DNA from: CAVZTX01 sp963778375
Lineage (GTDB): Bacteria > Chloroflexota > Ktedonobacteria > Ktedonobacterales > Ktedonobacteraceae
Length of the DNA stretch: 64,000 nt
Assembly: GCA_963778375.1 (NCBI GenBank)
Contig: CAVZTX010000019.1
Coordinates: 118,008-182,007, forward strand
Reading direction: 5' to 3'
Below, in pieces: positions 26,532 through 36,558 of this stretch. A program made the position numbers and the translations under genes. The notes under the pieces were generated by a model that saw only the letters and a list, made by a program, of their open reading frames with translations, was not told the DNA's origin and ran no database searches. Positions within the stretch are counted from its first letter, which is position 1. The number at the start of each line of letters is the position of its first letter.

Positions 26532-27020
26532 TCACCTTCCACGCACGACGCGCTCAATCTCACGCTTCGCATCTCTCTCAGCAATCGCCTCGCGCTTATC
26601 ATACAGCTTCTTACCACGAGCTAATCCTAACTCAACCTTTGCCCGACCTCCCTTTAGATAAAGTTTGAGCGGTATCAGTGTAAGCCCTTTCGTTGCCACC
26701 TTCGCCTCAAGCTGCTCAATCTCCTTACGATGCAGCAGCAACTTCCGATTGCGTATCGGATCATGATTATAGCGATTGCCATGCTCGTATACAGCGATAT
26801 GAGCATTCTCCAACCACAATTCCCCGTTGCGAGCCATAGCGTATGACCCCCTCAAGTTCACCTTCCCATCGCGAATCGACTTAATCTCCGTCCCCCTCAA
26901 CTCAATACCCGCTTCCATCGTGCGCTCGATAAAATAATCATGATATGCCTGCCGATTAACCGTAATCACCTTAATCGAACCACTATCCGTCGAACCCTTA
27001 TCGCCTGCCTGTTTAGCCAT
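26532..27020 (-). CDS. smpB: SsrA-binding protein SmpB
   Basis: SmpB binds tmRNA and delivers it to stalled ribosomes for trans-translation. The 162-residue protein shows the family blocks AYHDYFIERTMEAGIELRGT, EIKSIRDGKVNLRGSYA, LKLYLKGGRAKVELGLARGK and the C-terminal KKLYDKREAIAERDAKREI tail. The N-terminus has about 15 extra polar residues. No ssrA (tmRNA) gene was recognised nearby, although these genes are often neighbours. Confidence 0.96.
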   Translation of the reverse strand: MAKQAGDKGSTDSGSIKVITVNRQAYHDYFIERTMEAGIELRGTEIKSIRDGKVNLRGSYAMARNGELWLENAHIAVYEHGNRYNHDPIRNRKLLLHRKEIEQLEAKVATKGLTLIPLKLYLKGGRAKVELGLARGKKLYDKREAIAERDAKREIERVVRGR

Positions 27021-27245
27021 AACGCAACCCCTCCTACGGAGATATTTTTGATGAGTAGACCCACTTGACGCCTATACAGAAGAAGCCTACTAATATATCT
27101 AAGTGTAACCCTTGTAATAGCCTTATAAGTAACCATCATAATACAACACTAGCCCATACGAGTCGAGAGGGAGCAAATACATCTCTTACCCCTCCCACCA
27201 ACAGCGGGCGTCATATCTGTAAAAAACTAACAGAAAGGCACACAC

Positions 27246-29604
27246 ATGTTCTACCATCTAGGCAAAATAGCCACCCACTATCGCTGGTTGATTGTGGGCA
27301 TATGGATGGTCGCCATCGCCATCGCACTTCCATTCGCGCCGCAAGCAAGCTCAATACTACACTCCGGCGGCTTCATCAGCCCCGATGCCCAATCACAACA
27401 AGCAATCGACCTGCTCACCCAAAAACTTCACCTCGACCAAACCATTGTCCAGGTCATCTTCACCAGTCAACGTTACAACGCCTACAGCTCCCAATTTATC
27501 CAGGAATCCCAACAAGCCCTTGCCAATGTTCGCAGCATGGCAGAAGTCTCAGGAGAACTATCCTTTACCGATAACCCCCGTCAGATTTCACTTGACCAGC
27601 ATGCTGCCTACGTAAACGTCTTTCTAAAGTCCGACCCTGACAGCGCACCCAAACTTCTACCCGAACTCGAACAGCGTTTACAACCGGTTCCTGACCTGAA
27701 AACCAGTGTTGGTGGTGGTCCCGTCTTTTATGAAGATATTCAAACTGTCAGTGAAAGCGACTTGCGACGCGCGGAAACCCTTGCCTTTCCATTTCGCCAT
27801 CATCGCCCTCTTACTCGTCTTCCGTTCGGTCGTTGCCGCCATTCTGCCTGCGCTCATAGGTGGAGGAGCCGTCATCGTCTCCCTTGCCCTCATCTTTGGC
27901 CTCGGCCAGATTACCGTCCTCTCCATCTTCGTACTCAACATCACCACCCTCTTTGGCCTCGGTCTTGGTGTGGACTACTCCCTCTTCATGGTCAACCGCT
28001 TCCGTGAAGAACTCGCCCACGGCCGCAGCGTCGAGGAAGCCGTAGCTATCACCGTAGCCACCGCCGGACGCGCCGTTGCCTTCTCAGGCTTCACCGTCTC
28101 AATTGGCTTAGTCGGCCTCATATTCTTCCGCATCAACATGCTGCGCTCCGTCGGCATGGGCGGTGTGCTGGTCGTATTGCTGGCCGTCCTCGCTGCCACT
28201 ACCTTGCTTCCAGCCGTCCTTGCTATTCTCGGTACCAGAGTTAACGCATTCCCTGTGCGCATACCTCAACTCTGGAAGCGCAAGCAAACTCCCGCTGTCA
28301 GTGGCATAGCCACGCATCAGGACTCAGCCGACCTGCATCAAGGTTTCTGGTATCGACTCTCGCACTTTGTGATGCGCTATCCTGTGCGCATCCTCTTACC
28401 TGTTCTGTTTCTATTGATTGCTTTAGGTCTGCCCTTCCTCGGTGTCCGCTTCTCGGCACCGGATGCATCCATCCTACCTGCCAACGTACCTTCACGTGCC
28501 GCATTCGACCTGCTTGCCAAACGCTTCAATAACAGTGAAACTACTCCCATCCTTCTAGCCGTACAGACCCAAGGTAATGTACTCACCGCCGACAACGTCC
28601 GCAAACTCTATGCCTACGTGCAGCGCATCGAATCCGATCCACGCGTTGCGCGAGTTGATAGCATTGTCAGTGCTGATCCCCGCTTTACCCTGGCCCAATA
28701 CGAACTTCTCTACACCCACCCGCAATTAATCGCCGACCCCTATCTGCTTGCCTTTGTCAAAAGCTCTGTTGCAGGCAATACCACCTTGATCTCAGTCATC
28801 AGCAAATACAGCATGCTCGATCAGAACTCCCAGGCCCTTGTGCAGACCATTCGCAACACCCATCCAGGTGGAGGTATCACCGTCCTGGTCGATGGTGGCA
28901 CCGCCGCAGATATCGACTACGTCAACTCACTCTACACCGACTTTCCCAAAGCAGTGCTCATCGTGGCTATCACCACCTACATCGTACTGCTCCTGTTTTT
29001 CCGTTCGCTCGTACTACCGCTCAAAGCCATTCTGATGAACACCCTCTCGATCCTGGCAAGTTATGGGGCGCTTGTCCTCATCTTCCAACAAGGATTCCTG
29101 CATCAGCTTCTTGGCTTTACCCCGCTTGGTTTCGTTGAAGCCTCAAGTCCCATCCTGCTCTTCTGTGCGTTATTTGGCCTATCAATGGATTATGAAGTCT
29201 TCCTTCTCTCGCGTGTGCAGGAAGCCTTCTGGCAAACGGGCGACAACACACGCTCCGTAGCGCTTGGCCTTGAGCGGAGCGGAGGCATCATCACCAGCGC
29301 GGCTGTGATCGTTATCGTTGTCAGCGCCTGCTTTGCCACTGCCGATTTGATCATTGTCAAAGCGCTCGGCCTCGGCATGGCCCTCGCCGTAGCACTCAAC
29401 GCCTCCCTCGTGCGTGGCCTCCTTGTACCCGCCACTATGCGCCTGCTTGGCAACCTCAACTGGTGGCTCCCCTTCCTCGGCGTCCAACGTCACCCACCTG
29501 CCTTGGCAGAAACCTGGCGCACTCCCACGATCCCTAACAACGATACGCCAACCACTGAACCCAATCCAACCATGACCGACGCCGAAATAGGAGGCACCCG
29601 ATGA
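27246..29604 (+). pseudogene. MMPL-family RND exporter, frameshifted
   Basis: The first frame (ATG 27246 after GAAAGG) gives helix 1, the porter domain and GGGPVFYEDIQTVSESDLRRAE, then runs out at about 27795. The rest continues in another frame as FAIIALLLVFRSVVAA to the stop at 29604, with GVDYSLFMVNRFREE, the second porter domain and LFGLSMDYEVFLLSRVQEA, the two Asp-Tyr pairs used for proton coupling. Removing one T from TTT near 27792-27794 restores an MMPL protein of about 785 residues. MMPL proteins export lipids or drugs. The stop overlaps the next gene by ATGA. Sequencing error is possible. Confidence 0.88.
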
Positions 29605-30725
29605 ACATTCTTAATTTTCAGAAACAAGCTCTCAAGATCACATACCTTGCTCTCTTATTTCTCCTACTCACCCTCCTGCTTACCTCCTGCGCTTTCCCAG
29701 GCATGGTCTCTACATCAGCACAACTCCCACCAGCCCGCCCAACTCCCCAGGCAACACCACTACCCTCCATCCGCTTTCCCCAGGATGAAGGAGCGCACAA
29801 CGACCTGACCGAATGGTGGTACTACACCGGCCATATGACCGCCACCACACCGGATGGTAAAACGCATCATTACGGCTTTGAACTCGTCATATTCCAGGCC
29901 CTGCGAAGTGACCTCCCACCCGTTTATGCCGCGCACTTCGCCATCAGCGACATCACACGCGGCGAGTTCCACTTCGATCAACGCCGCCTCACCGAACCAG
30001 ACGCTCTCAAAAATAGCGCCTCAACCCCTGGCATTCACGTCTCTATTGGCAATTGGTCAATCCAGGGCCTCAACGGGCAAGATCACCTGGTAGCAAGCAT
30101 GACCAACTATATCCTGCACGTAGACCTGCATGGCCTCAAACCAGCAACGTTACATAATGGTAATGGACTCATCACCTACGGACTAGGTGGCTTTTCCTAC
30201 TACTACTCCCGCACCCGCATGTCCTTATCCGGTACCCTCACCGACCACAACGTCCCCTTACAAGTGACTGGGGAAGCATGGATGGATCACCAATGGGGCA
30301 ACTTCCTCGCGCTCGGTGGAGGAGGTTGGGACTGGTTCAGCATTCAACTCAACAACTTCAGCGAAATGATGCTCTACTTCATTCGTGATGCCTCCGGCAA
30401 GGTCATATCAACCTACATCGGCTATATCGCTCCCGATGCCCACGACTACCTGTTACCCGCCAGCGCCCTCAAAATAACCGTACTCGATCACTGGAAAAGT
30501 CCGACGACAGGCGCAAACTACCCCTCCGGCTGGACCCTCCAGATCAACGACCCACACATCCACGCTAGCTTAACACTCACACCCGAACTAAAGAACCAGG
30601 AACTCGTCGTCTTCCAATCCACGGGCAACAGCTACTGGGAAGGGGCTGTGAGCATCTCAGGTCAGACCTCAGGTACTCCCATTCAGGGCGAAGGATATGT
30701 TGAATTAACTGGCTACACCCACTGA
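29601..30725 (+). CDS. Lipoprotein with CrtC/AttH-like lipocalin domains
   Basis: The 374-residue product has a lipoprotein signal peptide with lipobox LLTSC, a Pro/Thr linker, and two lipocalin-like halves. DLTEWWYYTGHM near residue 70 and WMDHQWGNFLALGGGGWDWF near 230 are the hallmarks of the AttH/carotenoid 1,2-hydratase family. Family members are hydratases, Diels-Alderases or lipid-binding proteins; function here is unknown. ATG 29601 overlaps the MMPL stop (ATGA), so the lipoprotein is coupled to the exporter and may receive or present its lipid substrate at the membrane surface. Confidence 0.87.
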   Translation: MNILNFQKQALKITYLALLFLLLTLLLTSCAFPGMVSTSAQLPPARPTPQATPLPSIRFPQDEGAHNDLTEWWYYTGHMTATTPDGKTHHYGFELVIFQALRSDLPPVYAAHFAISDITRGEFHFDQRRLTEPDALKNSASTPGIHVSIGNWSIQGLNGQDHLVASMTNYILHVDLHGLKPATLHNGNGLITYGLGGFSYYYSRTRMSLSGTLTDHNVPLQVTGEAWMDHQWGNFLALGGGGWDWFSIQLNNFSEMMLYFIRDASGKVISTYIGYIAPDAHDYLLPASALKITVLDHWKSPTTGANYPSGWTLQINDPHIHASLTLTPELKNQELVVFQSTGNSYWEGAVSISGQTSGTPIQGEGYVELTGYTH

Positions 30726-30845
30726 AAGGACACAGACACATTTTGATGATGTAACATTGGATCCTGTAGTGGGTTTCCCCGAGTATACATCGCCTACCTG
30801 CGTTCCCATTCTGCACGCAAACTGGAGACTTGCCCCGCTGTAAGC

Positions 30846-32288
30846 TCAATCTTCCTCCGGAAGCACATAAGCCCTTCGCTGTGAGAAAAGCGGGCGCAGT
30901 ACCAGGAAGATGACGATGCTGACTGCCGCACCGATCAGGTACCCCAGACTGGTGCTGGCGAAAATGCCTCTTGCCAGGGGACCCGTGAAGAAAGCGGATT
31001 GAGTAAAGAGCAGGCCAACAACCACACCAATGACCCAGGCTGCGCAGGCAGGAATGTTAAAGCCGCCGGTATAATAGTAGGCGCTATCAGGACCAGTATT
31101 AGTCAGACTTCTGGTATCGTAGCCGCGACGCCAGATCATATCGACCAAGAAGATCGCCGCCCACACTGTCAGACCGTCGGCCAGCACCAGCAGGAAGCTG
31201 GTGAGCGCGCCTTGGAAATCATTGCGGATCAGTAGCACATAGATGGAGCCAATGACCATCAGCACACCATCAATCAGGACAGCATACTGGCGCTTGAGAC
31301 GGATACCCAAAGCGAGCAAATTCAGCCCGGAGGAGTAGATGTCAATGGCCGCACCTGCCAATAATCCACCAACGGCAGTCAGCAGGTAAGGAACGGCCAA
31401 CCACCCAGGAAGCGCCTCTCGAATGGGTGCCAAGGGATCAGCAGCCGTCAGCACATTCGCTTTGAACGAGGCCAGCAACACTCCTACGACCATCAAGATA
31501 TATAATGGAAATGTCCCACCAAAGACTGTCCAGAACGTAATCGCCCGCCCGGAACTCCGGCGTGGCAGATAGCGTGCGTAATCAGCGCCTGAGTTAATCC
31601 AGCCAATCCCCGTCGCGGCCATAATGATGATGAAGGCGGTGGTTACGCCAGTATCCCATGGTCCCGCTGGCTGGCTCAGAAGTTTGCCCCAGTTGGTCTG
31701 AGGGATGATGAAGGCGATAATAACGATGCTCAGAATACCGAAGACCCAGGTCGCTGCTCGCTGAATCCAGACCAACGTGGCATGTCCCCAATATCCACAA
31801 GCTACGACTAGTGCCGCGAGGATCAAGATGCTGACAACCGTCCAAGCAGGATTTGCCGCTATGCCGAACACTTGTAGCAGTTCTAACAAAGCTCCCGTGG
31901 AGGTGATTACGAGAATAGTTTCCCAGCCCACCAGACTGATCCAACTTACCAGCGTCGGGCCGAAGTTCCCACGTGTGCCAAAGACCGCCCGCGAAAGAGT
32001 CAGCATCGGTGCACCACCCCACACTCCAGGCAGGCTTAACAGGCCAACGAAAAGAAAGGAAACGGCTGTCGCAATCAACCCCACCACCAGACCCTGCCAA
32101 AGATTCAAGCCGTTACCGGTGAGATAGCTCGCGCCATAGACCACCCCCAGAATGCCAACATTGCTGGCAAACCAGATCCAGAACAACTCAAATGGCCGTC
32201 CGTGGCGTTGCTCCTGATCTATCGGGTTGATCCCGTTCATCTCAATTGACCAGACGCGATCACTTTCCGGCTGGGTGACGCTGCTCAT
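30846..32288 (-). CDS. NCS1-family nucleobase:cation symporter
   Basis: The protein (480 residues from ATG 32288, chosen for the GAAGGAG before it) has about twelve helices with the NCS1 features FWIWFASNVGILGVVYG in helix 1 and WINSGADYARYLPRRS between helices 6 and 7. NCS1 permeases carry purines, pyrimidines, hydantoins, thiamine or related N-heterocycles. It is 177 bp behind the ammonia-lyase-like gene on the same strand. Uptake of an N-heterocycle or amino-acid-derived compound that the cluster processes is a plausible inference. Confidence 0.88.
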   Translation of the reverse strand: MSSVTQPESDRVWSIEMNGINPIDQEQRHGRPFELFWIWFASNVGILGVVYGASYLTGNGLNLWQGLVVGLIATAVSFLFVGLLSLPGVWGGAPMLTLSRAVFGTRGNFGPTLVSWISLVGWETILVITSTGALLELLQVFGIAANPAWTVVSILILAALVVACGYWGHATLVWIQRAATWVFGILSIVIIAFIIPQTNWGKLLSQPAGPWDTGVTTAFIIIMAATGIGWINSGADYARYLPRRSSGRAITFWTVFGGTFPLYILMVVGVLLASFKANVLTAADPLAPIREALPGWLAVPYLLTAVGGLLAGAAIDIYSSGLNLLALGIRLKRQYAVLIDGVLMVIGSIYVLLIRNDFQGALTSFLLVLADGLTVWAAIFLVDMIWRRGYDTRSLTNTGPDSAYYYTGGFNIPACAAWVIGVVVGLLFTQSAFFTGPLARGIFASTSLGYLIGAAVSIVIFLVLRPLFSQRRAYVLPEED

Positions 32289-32465
32289 ATGTCTGTGCTC
32301 CTTCTCATGATGGATATTTGCAAAAGAAATGATGATGAGAAAAATTATAAAGACCTCAACAACAAATAACAAATGCCCAGAAGAAAGTATTCCTCAACTT
32401 ATCCCGCAGTGTAATATATCGATGTTCAGTGACTTGTAGGTGCCTTCCGCTCAGCCACTATGATG

Positions 32466-33914
32466 CTACCTCCAATCCCTTTCGAACCTCCTCACAAAAT
32501 CCTCCAGATCCGTCATAGCCGTCTCCCCCGAACCTACAAAAGGAATCGAAGAGCGCACATAACTATAAATAGCCCTCGTCCCCTCACCAAATCCCGCAAC
32601 ACGCTTGCGAAGATCAACCGCCTGAGCCGCGCAGATAAGCTCAATCACCGCTAAGCGCACTGCCAGTCCTGCCTCTTCATCTAGACGACGCGCACCCAAA
32701 GAGGCCAGAGTCACCCGGTCTTCAATCGACTCCGCCAGGCTAGAGGTTGGCAACTCTAAGGAGACAGGCTGTGCAAGCAAGCGTGCCTCTGCGGCAAGTG
32801 CCGCCGCACCATGCCCAAACATTGCCAGGGCATCCTCCGCTAGGTCCTCACGTTCTCGCAATCCCGTTGGCAGCCCTGTATGCCAGCCTGACAAAAGCTT
32901 CTGGATTCGCTCGCAAGAAAGTGTCAGAGCGTGGGCAAGTCCAATTCGTGCATAATCCAACACCGACGCAAGACCAGACGTATCGAAATTGCCCACCGAG
33001 AGCAATCGCCCATCAAGTGTCAGCAGGGGATTGCTAGAAGCGGAAGATAACTCGCGTTCCACAACCTTTACTGCCTGCTCACGTGCTTCACGCGCCGTCG
33101 CGTGCGTCTGCGGAGCCACCCGCAGCGATAGTGGGTCTTGCAAAAGTCGAGGCGACTCTCTCCCCTCTAGTAGCGCACTCCCCGCCAGCAACTCGCGCAA
33201 TCGCAGCACACTCTGCTCAAGCTCTGCTGAAGGATGCGCAACAAACACCGCTGGATCAATACTGCTTGGATTGAACAGAAACCCCTCCATCGTGAGGGCC
33301 GTAGCCATTTCCAGAGCATGAATCGCCCGCTGTGTTCGGCTGAGAGCCAGGGCTGCCCACCCAAGCGCGAAAGAATTAGCACTCAACAAGGCCAGCGCCT
33401 CACCCTCCTCCAACACAAGGCCACGTCTGATCAAGGACTCAGCAATTTCGGCCAACGGTGCAAGATCGCCCTGCCCAACCGAGCCGAGTACTCGCACTGC
33501 CGGAACATCATCCTCATTTAGCGCATCAATCAAGGCCTGAACCACTGCTGACCGCACACCCGTTCCCCCAACAGCAAGCCCCTGCGCTCGGCAAATCATC
33601 GTAGCTCGCACAACCGTACGTGGCATCGCATTGCCATGAGAAACCCTATGACTGAGAATCAATCGTCGATTAAAGGTATGTACCTCACCCTGCTCGACCA
33701 TCACCCCTTTAAGCGCACCAACCCCCGTCGTCAACCCATACACCGCCTCATCCGACCTCGCAGCCCTAAGCACAGCAACACGAGCATCATCAAGTCGACG
33801 CGCACATGCTGGATCCACCCGTACAAGCTGCCCGTGGGCAATCGCGACCACATCATCAATACTCATCGACCCGCCGCTCAGCACAAAATGAGGCAATTGA
33901 TCTCGATTACTCAA
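32466..33914 (-). CDS. Histidine/aromatic ammonia-lyase homologue without the MIO triad
   Basis: The 482-residue protein covers the whole ammonia-lyase fold: VYGLTTGVGALK near residue 60, the MIO loop region, LLQDPLSLRVAPQTHA, and SSASSNPLL. The cofactor-forming Ala-Ser-Gly in the usual GSVGASGDLAPLAH is replaced: residues 144-155 read GSVGQGDLAPLAE, one residue shorter. Other active-site places also differ (ALLSANSFAL for the NGT strand, Leu for Tyr in QDPLS). The frame is intact. It therefore cannot make the normal electrophile from Ala-Ser-Gly, and may have another chemistry or a binding role. Start is TTG 33914, nine bases after AAAGG. It follows the PhnD-like gene by 14 bp. Confidence 0.82.
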   Translation of the reverse strand: MSNRDQLPHFVLSGGSMSIDDVVAIAHGQLVRVDPACARRLDDARVAVLRAARSDEAVYGLTTGVGALKGVMVEQGEVHTFNRRLILSHRVSHGNAMPRTVVRATMICRAQGLAVGGTGVRSAVVQALIDALNEDDVPAVRVLGSVGQGDLAPLAEIAESLIRRGLVLEEGEALALLSANSFALGWAALALSRTQRAIHALEMATALTMEGFLFNPSSIDPAVFVAHPSAELEQSVLRLRELLAGSALLEGRESPRLLQDPLSLRVAPQTHATAREAREQAVKVVERELSSASSNPLLTLDGRLLSVGNFDTSGLASVLDYARIGLAHALTLSCERIQKLLSGWHTGLPTGLREREDLAEDALAMFGHGAAALAAEARLLAQPVSLELPTSSLAESIEDRVTLASLGARRLDEEAGLAVRLAVIELICAAQAVDLRKRVAGFGEGTRAIYSYVRSSIPFVGSGETAMTDLEDFVRRFERDWR

Positions 33915-33928
33915 AGGTTACGAACCTT

Positions 33929-34747
33929 TCATTTTTCATCTTGCATTGCTGCCTGCGCTCGTGCGAATATAGCACGTATATCATCATAATCACTATCCCT
34001 CATAGCCACAAAATGGTCAATTCTCCCCTCATGGAGCACGAGGGCTCCATCGGCATCATTATGCATCGTCAGCAACACTTCTCGCATCCAGTTTTTCAGT
34101 TCGTTGTTGAGGCTCTTAGCAACAACAACGGGTGGAATACTTGATGGCCCTAGTACCTCAACTACCCGCAGCCGTGATGCAAGGTCTTCATTCTGCAAAA
34201 GCGCCACCTCAAGCACATGCGAATCGATAGCGGCAGCATCAGCCTCCCCTTCCAGCACCATTTCAAGCGAACGCTGGTGTGACCCACTCTCTATCATTCT
34301 ACCAAAGTAACGCAGCGTTTTCCCTCGCTCAAGCAAACTAGCGCAAACCACGTTATAGCCAGAATGAGATGTTCGCTGGTTATACGCCCATGTGCATCCA
34401 CCTAAATCATCAAACGAGCTAAACGAACTATCGCTGCGCACAATAACATCAGAAAAGTACACCGGTTTGTGCCCATAGCGTTCCCCTAGCAAAACAGGAG
34501 CAGCCAGAGGTTCAACGGGGCTGGCAGATAAATCCGCCAGTCGTACATAAGGCAAACCGCACAGAAAACCAACATCAATCTTCCCTGCCGCAAAGTCTCT
34601 CGTTGATTGCCCAACCGTCAGATCAGTGGGACATCCCACTTTCCCTCCCACGTAGCGAGCAATATGCTCATATGTGCGATAAAGATGAGGCGCGAGAAAT
34701 GTAGCAAAGCGGATTGTTGAGTTACTGTGCAAAAATCCCATAGTCAT
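33929..34747 (-). CDS. PhnD-like substrate-binding protein without signal peptide
   Basis: The 272-residue protein has the periplasmic-binding fold of the PhnD/phosphonate group: IRFATFLAPHLYRTYEHIA at the start, IDVGFLCGLPYVRL, YFSDVIVRSDSSFSSFDDLG and a C-terminal helical part. Unlike normal ABC binding proteins it has no signal peptide or lipobox, and no ABC permease or ATPase gene is near. It may sense or bind a ligand in the cytoplasm, or it may be an enzyme on this fold, as with THI5-like proteins. GAAGGAG lies seven bases before ATG 34747. It is the second gene of the four-gene cluster. Confidence 0.78.
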   Translation of the reverse strand: MTMGFLHSNSTIRFATFLAPHLYRTYEHIARYVGGKVGCPTDLTVGQSTRDFAAGKIDVGFLCGLPYVRLADLSASPVEPLAAPVLLGERYGHKPVYFSDVIVRSDSSFSSFDDLGGCTWAYNQRTSHSGYNVVCASLLERGKTLRYFGRMIESGSHQRSLEMVLEGEADAAAIDSHVLEVALLQNEDLASRLRVVEVLGPSSIPPVVVAKSLNNELKNWMREVLLTMHNDADGALVLHEGRIDHFVAMRDSDYDDIRAIFARAQAAMQDEK

Positions 34748-34778
34748 TTGGCGGCTCCTTCATTTAGTAAGTAATTTC

Positions 34779-35396
34779 TCAAATAGTAGGCCGACGGTCT
34801 GCCCCCTGATACCTATAGTATCTCGTCTTCTGCAAAACCATCTTATTTCCGGCTAATCCCTCAGGCATATACCCATGGTGCAGCCGAATCCATTCATAAC
34901 AGCCTGGAGCCACATCGTAAGCAGCATACTGATGATTTGCCGATTGTTTGAGAAGTACTTTCACTTCAGGATCGTTCAGCAAAACAAGATTGCACCAGTT
35001 CCCCTCGTGAAGCTCTAGTGATGAGTAGCTCAGCAGGCCAGGGGTGTTCTCAAGCTCCTTAACAAGTTTTTTATCCATAATGCGTAAATCGGCAGCAGCT
35101 GACGGCCTCAGAGGCTTGAGTTTTCCGCTCACAAATCCCACAAATGTAAGTTCGTTATGCCGCAATAACTCCTCAGGATTGTAAATGGTCATCCGATGTG
35201 TCCTCCTATGGCGCTCATTCAGGTAAAAGAGCATTGGGCTAGTTGGAGTTATTTCTTGAGCCAGCGAATGCAGTGTCACAGATACACGTTGTGCCATATA
35301 GCGCAGCACCACCAGATCTAACTTCGCCTTTCTCACGCAAAGTAGTGCTGTATCAGCGAGCGCTTCACCTTTGTTCAATTGCATATCTTTGTCCAT
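34779..35396 (-). CDS. Unknown protein heading the ammonia-lyase-like cluster
   Basis: I do not recognise this 205-residue soluble protein with certainty. It has no signal peptide. The second half (YSSLELHEGNWCNLVLLND, then HQYAAYDVAPGCYEWIRLHHG) has the strand-helix pattern and Trp/His content of small dimeric alpha/beta-barrel monooxygenase-like proteins, but this is only an impression. GAGGAG precedes ATG 35396. It lies 31 bp before the PhnD-like gene on the same strand and is probably the first gene of that operon. Confidence 0.7.
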   Translation of the reverse strand: MDKDMQLNKGEALADTALLCVRKAKLDLVVLRYMAQRVSVTLHSLAQEITPTSPMLFYLNERHRRTHRMTIYNPEELLRHNELTFVGFVSGKLKPLRPSAAADLRIMDKKLVKELENTPGLLSYSSLELHEGNWCNLVLLNDPEVKVLLKQSANHQYAAYDVAPGCYEWIRLHHGYMPEGLAGNKMVLQKTRYYRYQGADRRPTI

Positions 35397-35926
35397 GTGC
35401 TCCTCTATTTGATTGTATTGCTATATCACAGTCACCAACCCTAGTTTGTCGATTAGAGCGGATGTCACGGAAACAGACAGAACTTGCATAACAACGGTAA
35501 TGCAAATTACGCCTCAGTTAAGTGCGGAAATTAGAAGTTGCTCAAAACTTCTCCCTGCCTATGCACTCGTCTGTACATTCGGTTACAAACTGCAGGAGGC
35601 CGTAAGGAATCAAAAACGAACAAACCCGAATAATGACCCAGGCAAGTTATCTCTGAGGTACGAGAATTATCAGCAGGGAAGAAAGCAACGCGTTCAATTG
35701 GCGAGGAAAATGCCTGGCGCATGTGTAGAAGAGCAGAAATAGGGGCGTGCCCACCGCATATTCATATGAAGGCAAGCAAAGCTATGGAATCGTAAGAACC
35801 GTTCGTTCCATTTCATCGGAACATCCACCTCCACTAGAATAGTAGTCCCCCAAGACATGTACATGAGGAGGTTTCTAAAAAGAGAATATCTCTTGGGAAA
35901 AATTATAAGCAAGAGCTTGCATTTTG
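35397..35926. other. Intergenic region upstream of the four-gene cluster
   Basis: This 530-bp stretch must hold the minus-strand promoter of the unknown-PhnD-lyase-NCS1 cluster near 35400-35480. I see a short hairpin AAGAGA/TCTCTT at about 35878-35893 and no convincing ORF; two overlapping frames of 109 and 126 codons lack ribosome binding sites and family features. Confidence 0.4.
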
Positions 35927-36514
35927 TCAATTGAGAAAGCGCAAAATCTTCTGCACAACCGGATACACACTCTCCTGTGCGCCAATACTTGCTAAAGGCC
36001 TCCACTCCACCGCACTCACCTCCATAGGGGCACTCCGAAAAGCCATCGTAAAAGCATGAAAAACATAACGGCAATCAAAATGATGGTGCTCAGCCTCACC
36101 CTTAATGGGATTGCTTGGAATGCGATGAATATCAATATCTATCGGTATCCCCTGATGTTCATGCCAGGCATCAAGAGACAATTTCTCAATACCCGTCTCC
36201 TCTTGCGCTTCGCGCAGTGCACAACGAGCAAGCCTACCATCCCCTGATTCATAATGCCCACCCGGTGCAAGCCAACATTCCAGCGCCCGATGATAGACCA
36301 GTAACACACGTTCTTTATCAGGAGCGAAAATATAGGCGCTTGCCGTCACGTGTCCTGTCATGCTCTTTCGTGTATGGAGAGTCTCTCCACACTCAATGGC
36401 ATGTTTCAAACGAACAAGCCGCGCCTCTTCCTGCGGAAACACCGAGAGGTACGCTATATAAAGCTGCTCCACGTATTTCCGAAAACGTTCTGCATCCTCT
36501 AGCGTAACCCTCAT
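35927..36514 (-). CDS. NUDIX hydrolase
   Basis: The 195-residue protein has the NUDIX box in the middle, from GGHYESGDGRLARCALREAQ through EETGIEK, with the catalytic REAQEE glutamates. These enzymes cleave nucleoside diphosphates linked to another moiety. The first 60 residues are an N-terminal helical part. The substrate is not predictable. It lies 44 bp downstream of the methyltransferase gene end region on the opposite side of a short gap, all on the minus strand. Confidence 0.88.
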   Translation of the reverse strand: MRVTLEDAERFRKYVEQLYIAYLSVFPQEEARLVRLKHAIECGETLHTRKSMTGHVTASAYIFAPDKERVLLVYHRALECWLAPGGHYESGDGRLARCALREAQEETGIEKLSLDAWHEHQGIPIDIDIHRIPSNPIKGEAEHHHFDCRYVFHAFTMAFRSAPMEVSAVEWRPLASIGAQESVYPVVQKILRFLN

Positions 36515-36558
36515 TCAACTTGCCTCCATGCTTAGCCCTATTCCACCAACAGCGCTGG

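Noticed and set aside
27021..27245. Search for a tmRNA gene next to smpB
   Set aside because: No tRNA-like ends or tag frame could be recognised in the gap.
35413..36074. Overlapping frames in the gap before the four-gene cluster
   Set aside because: No Shine-Dalgarno, no recognisable domain, and the longest one runs into the NUDIX gene.
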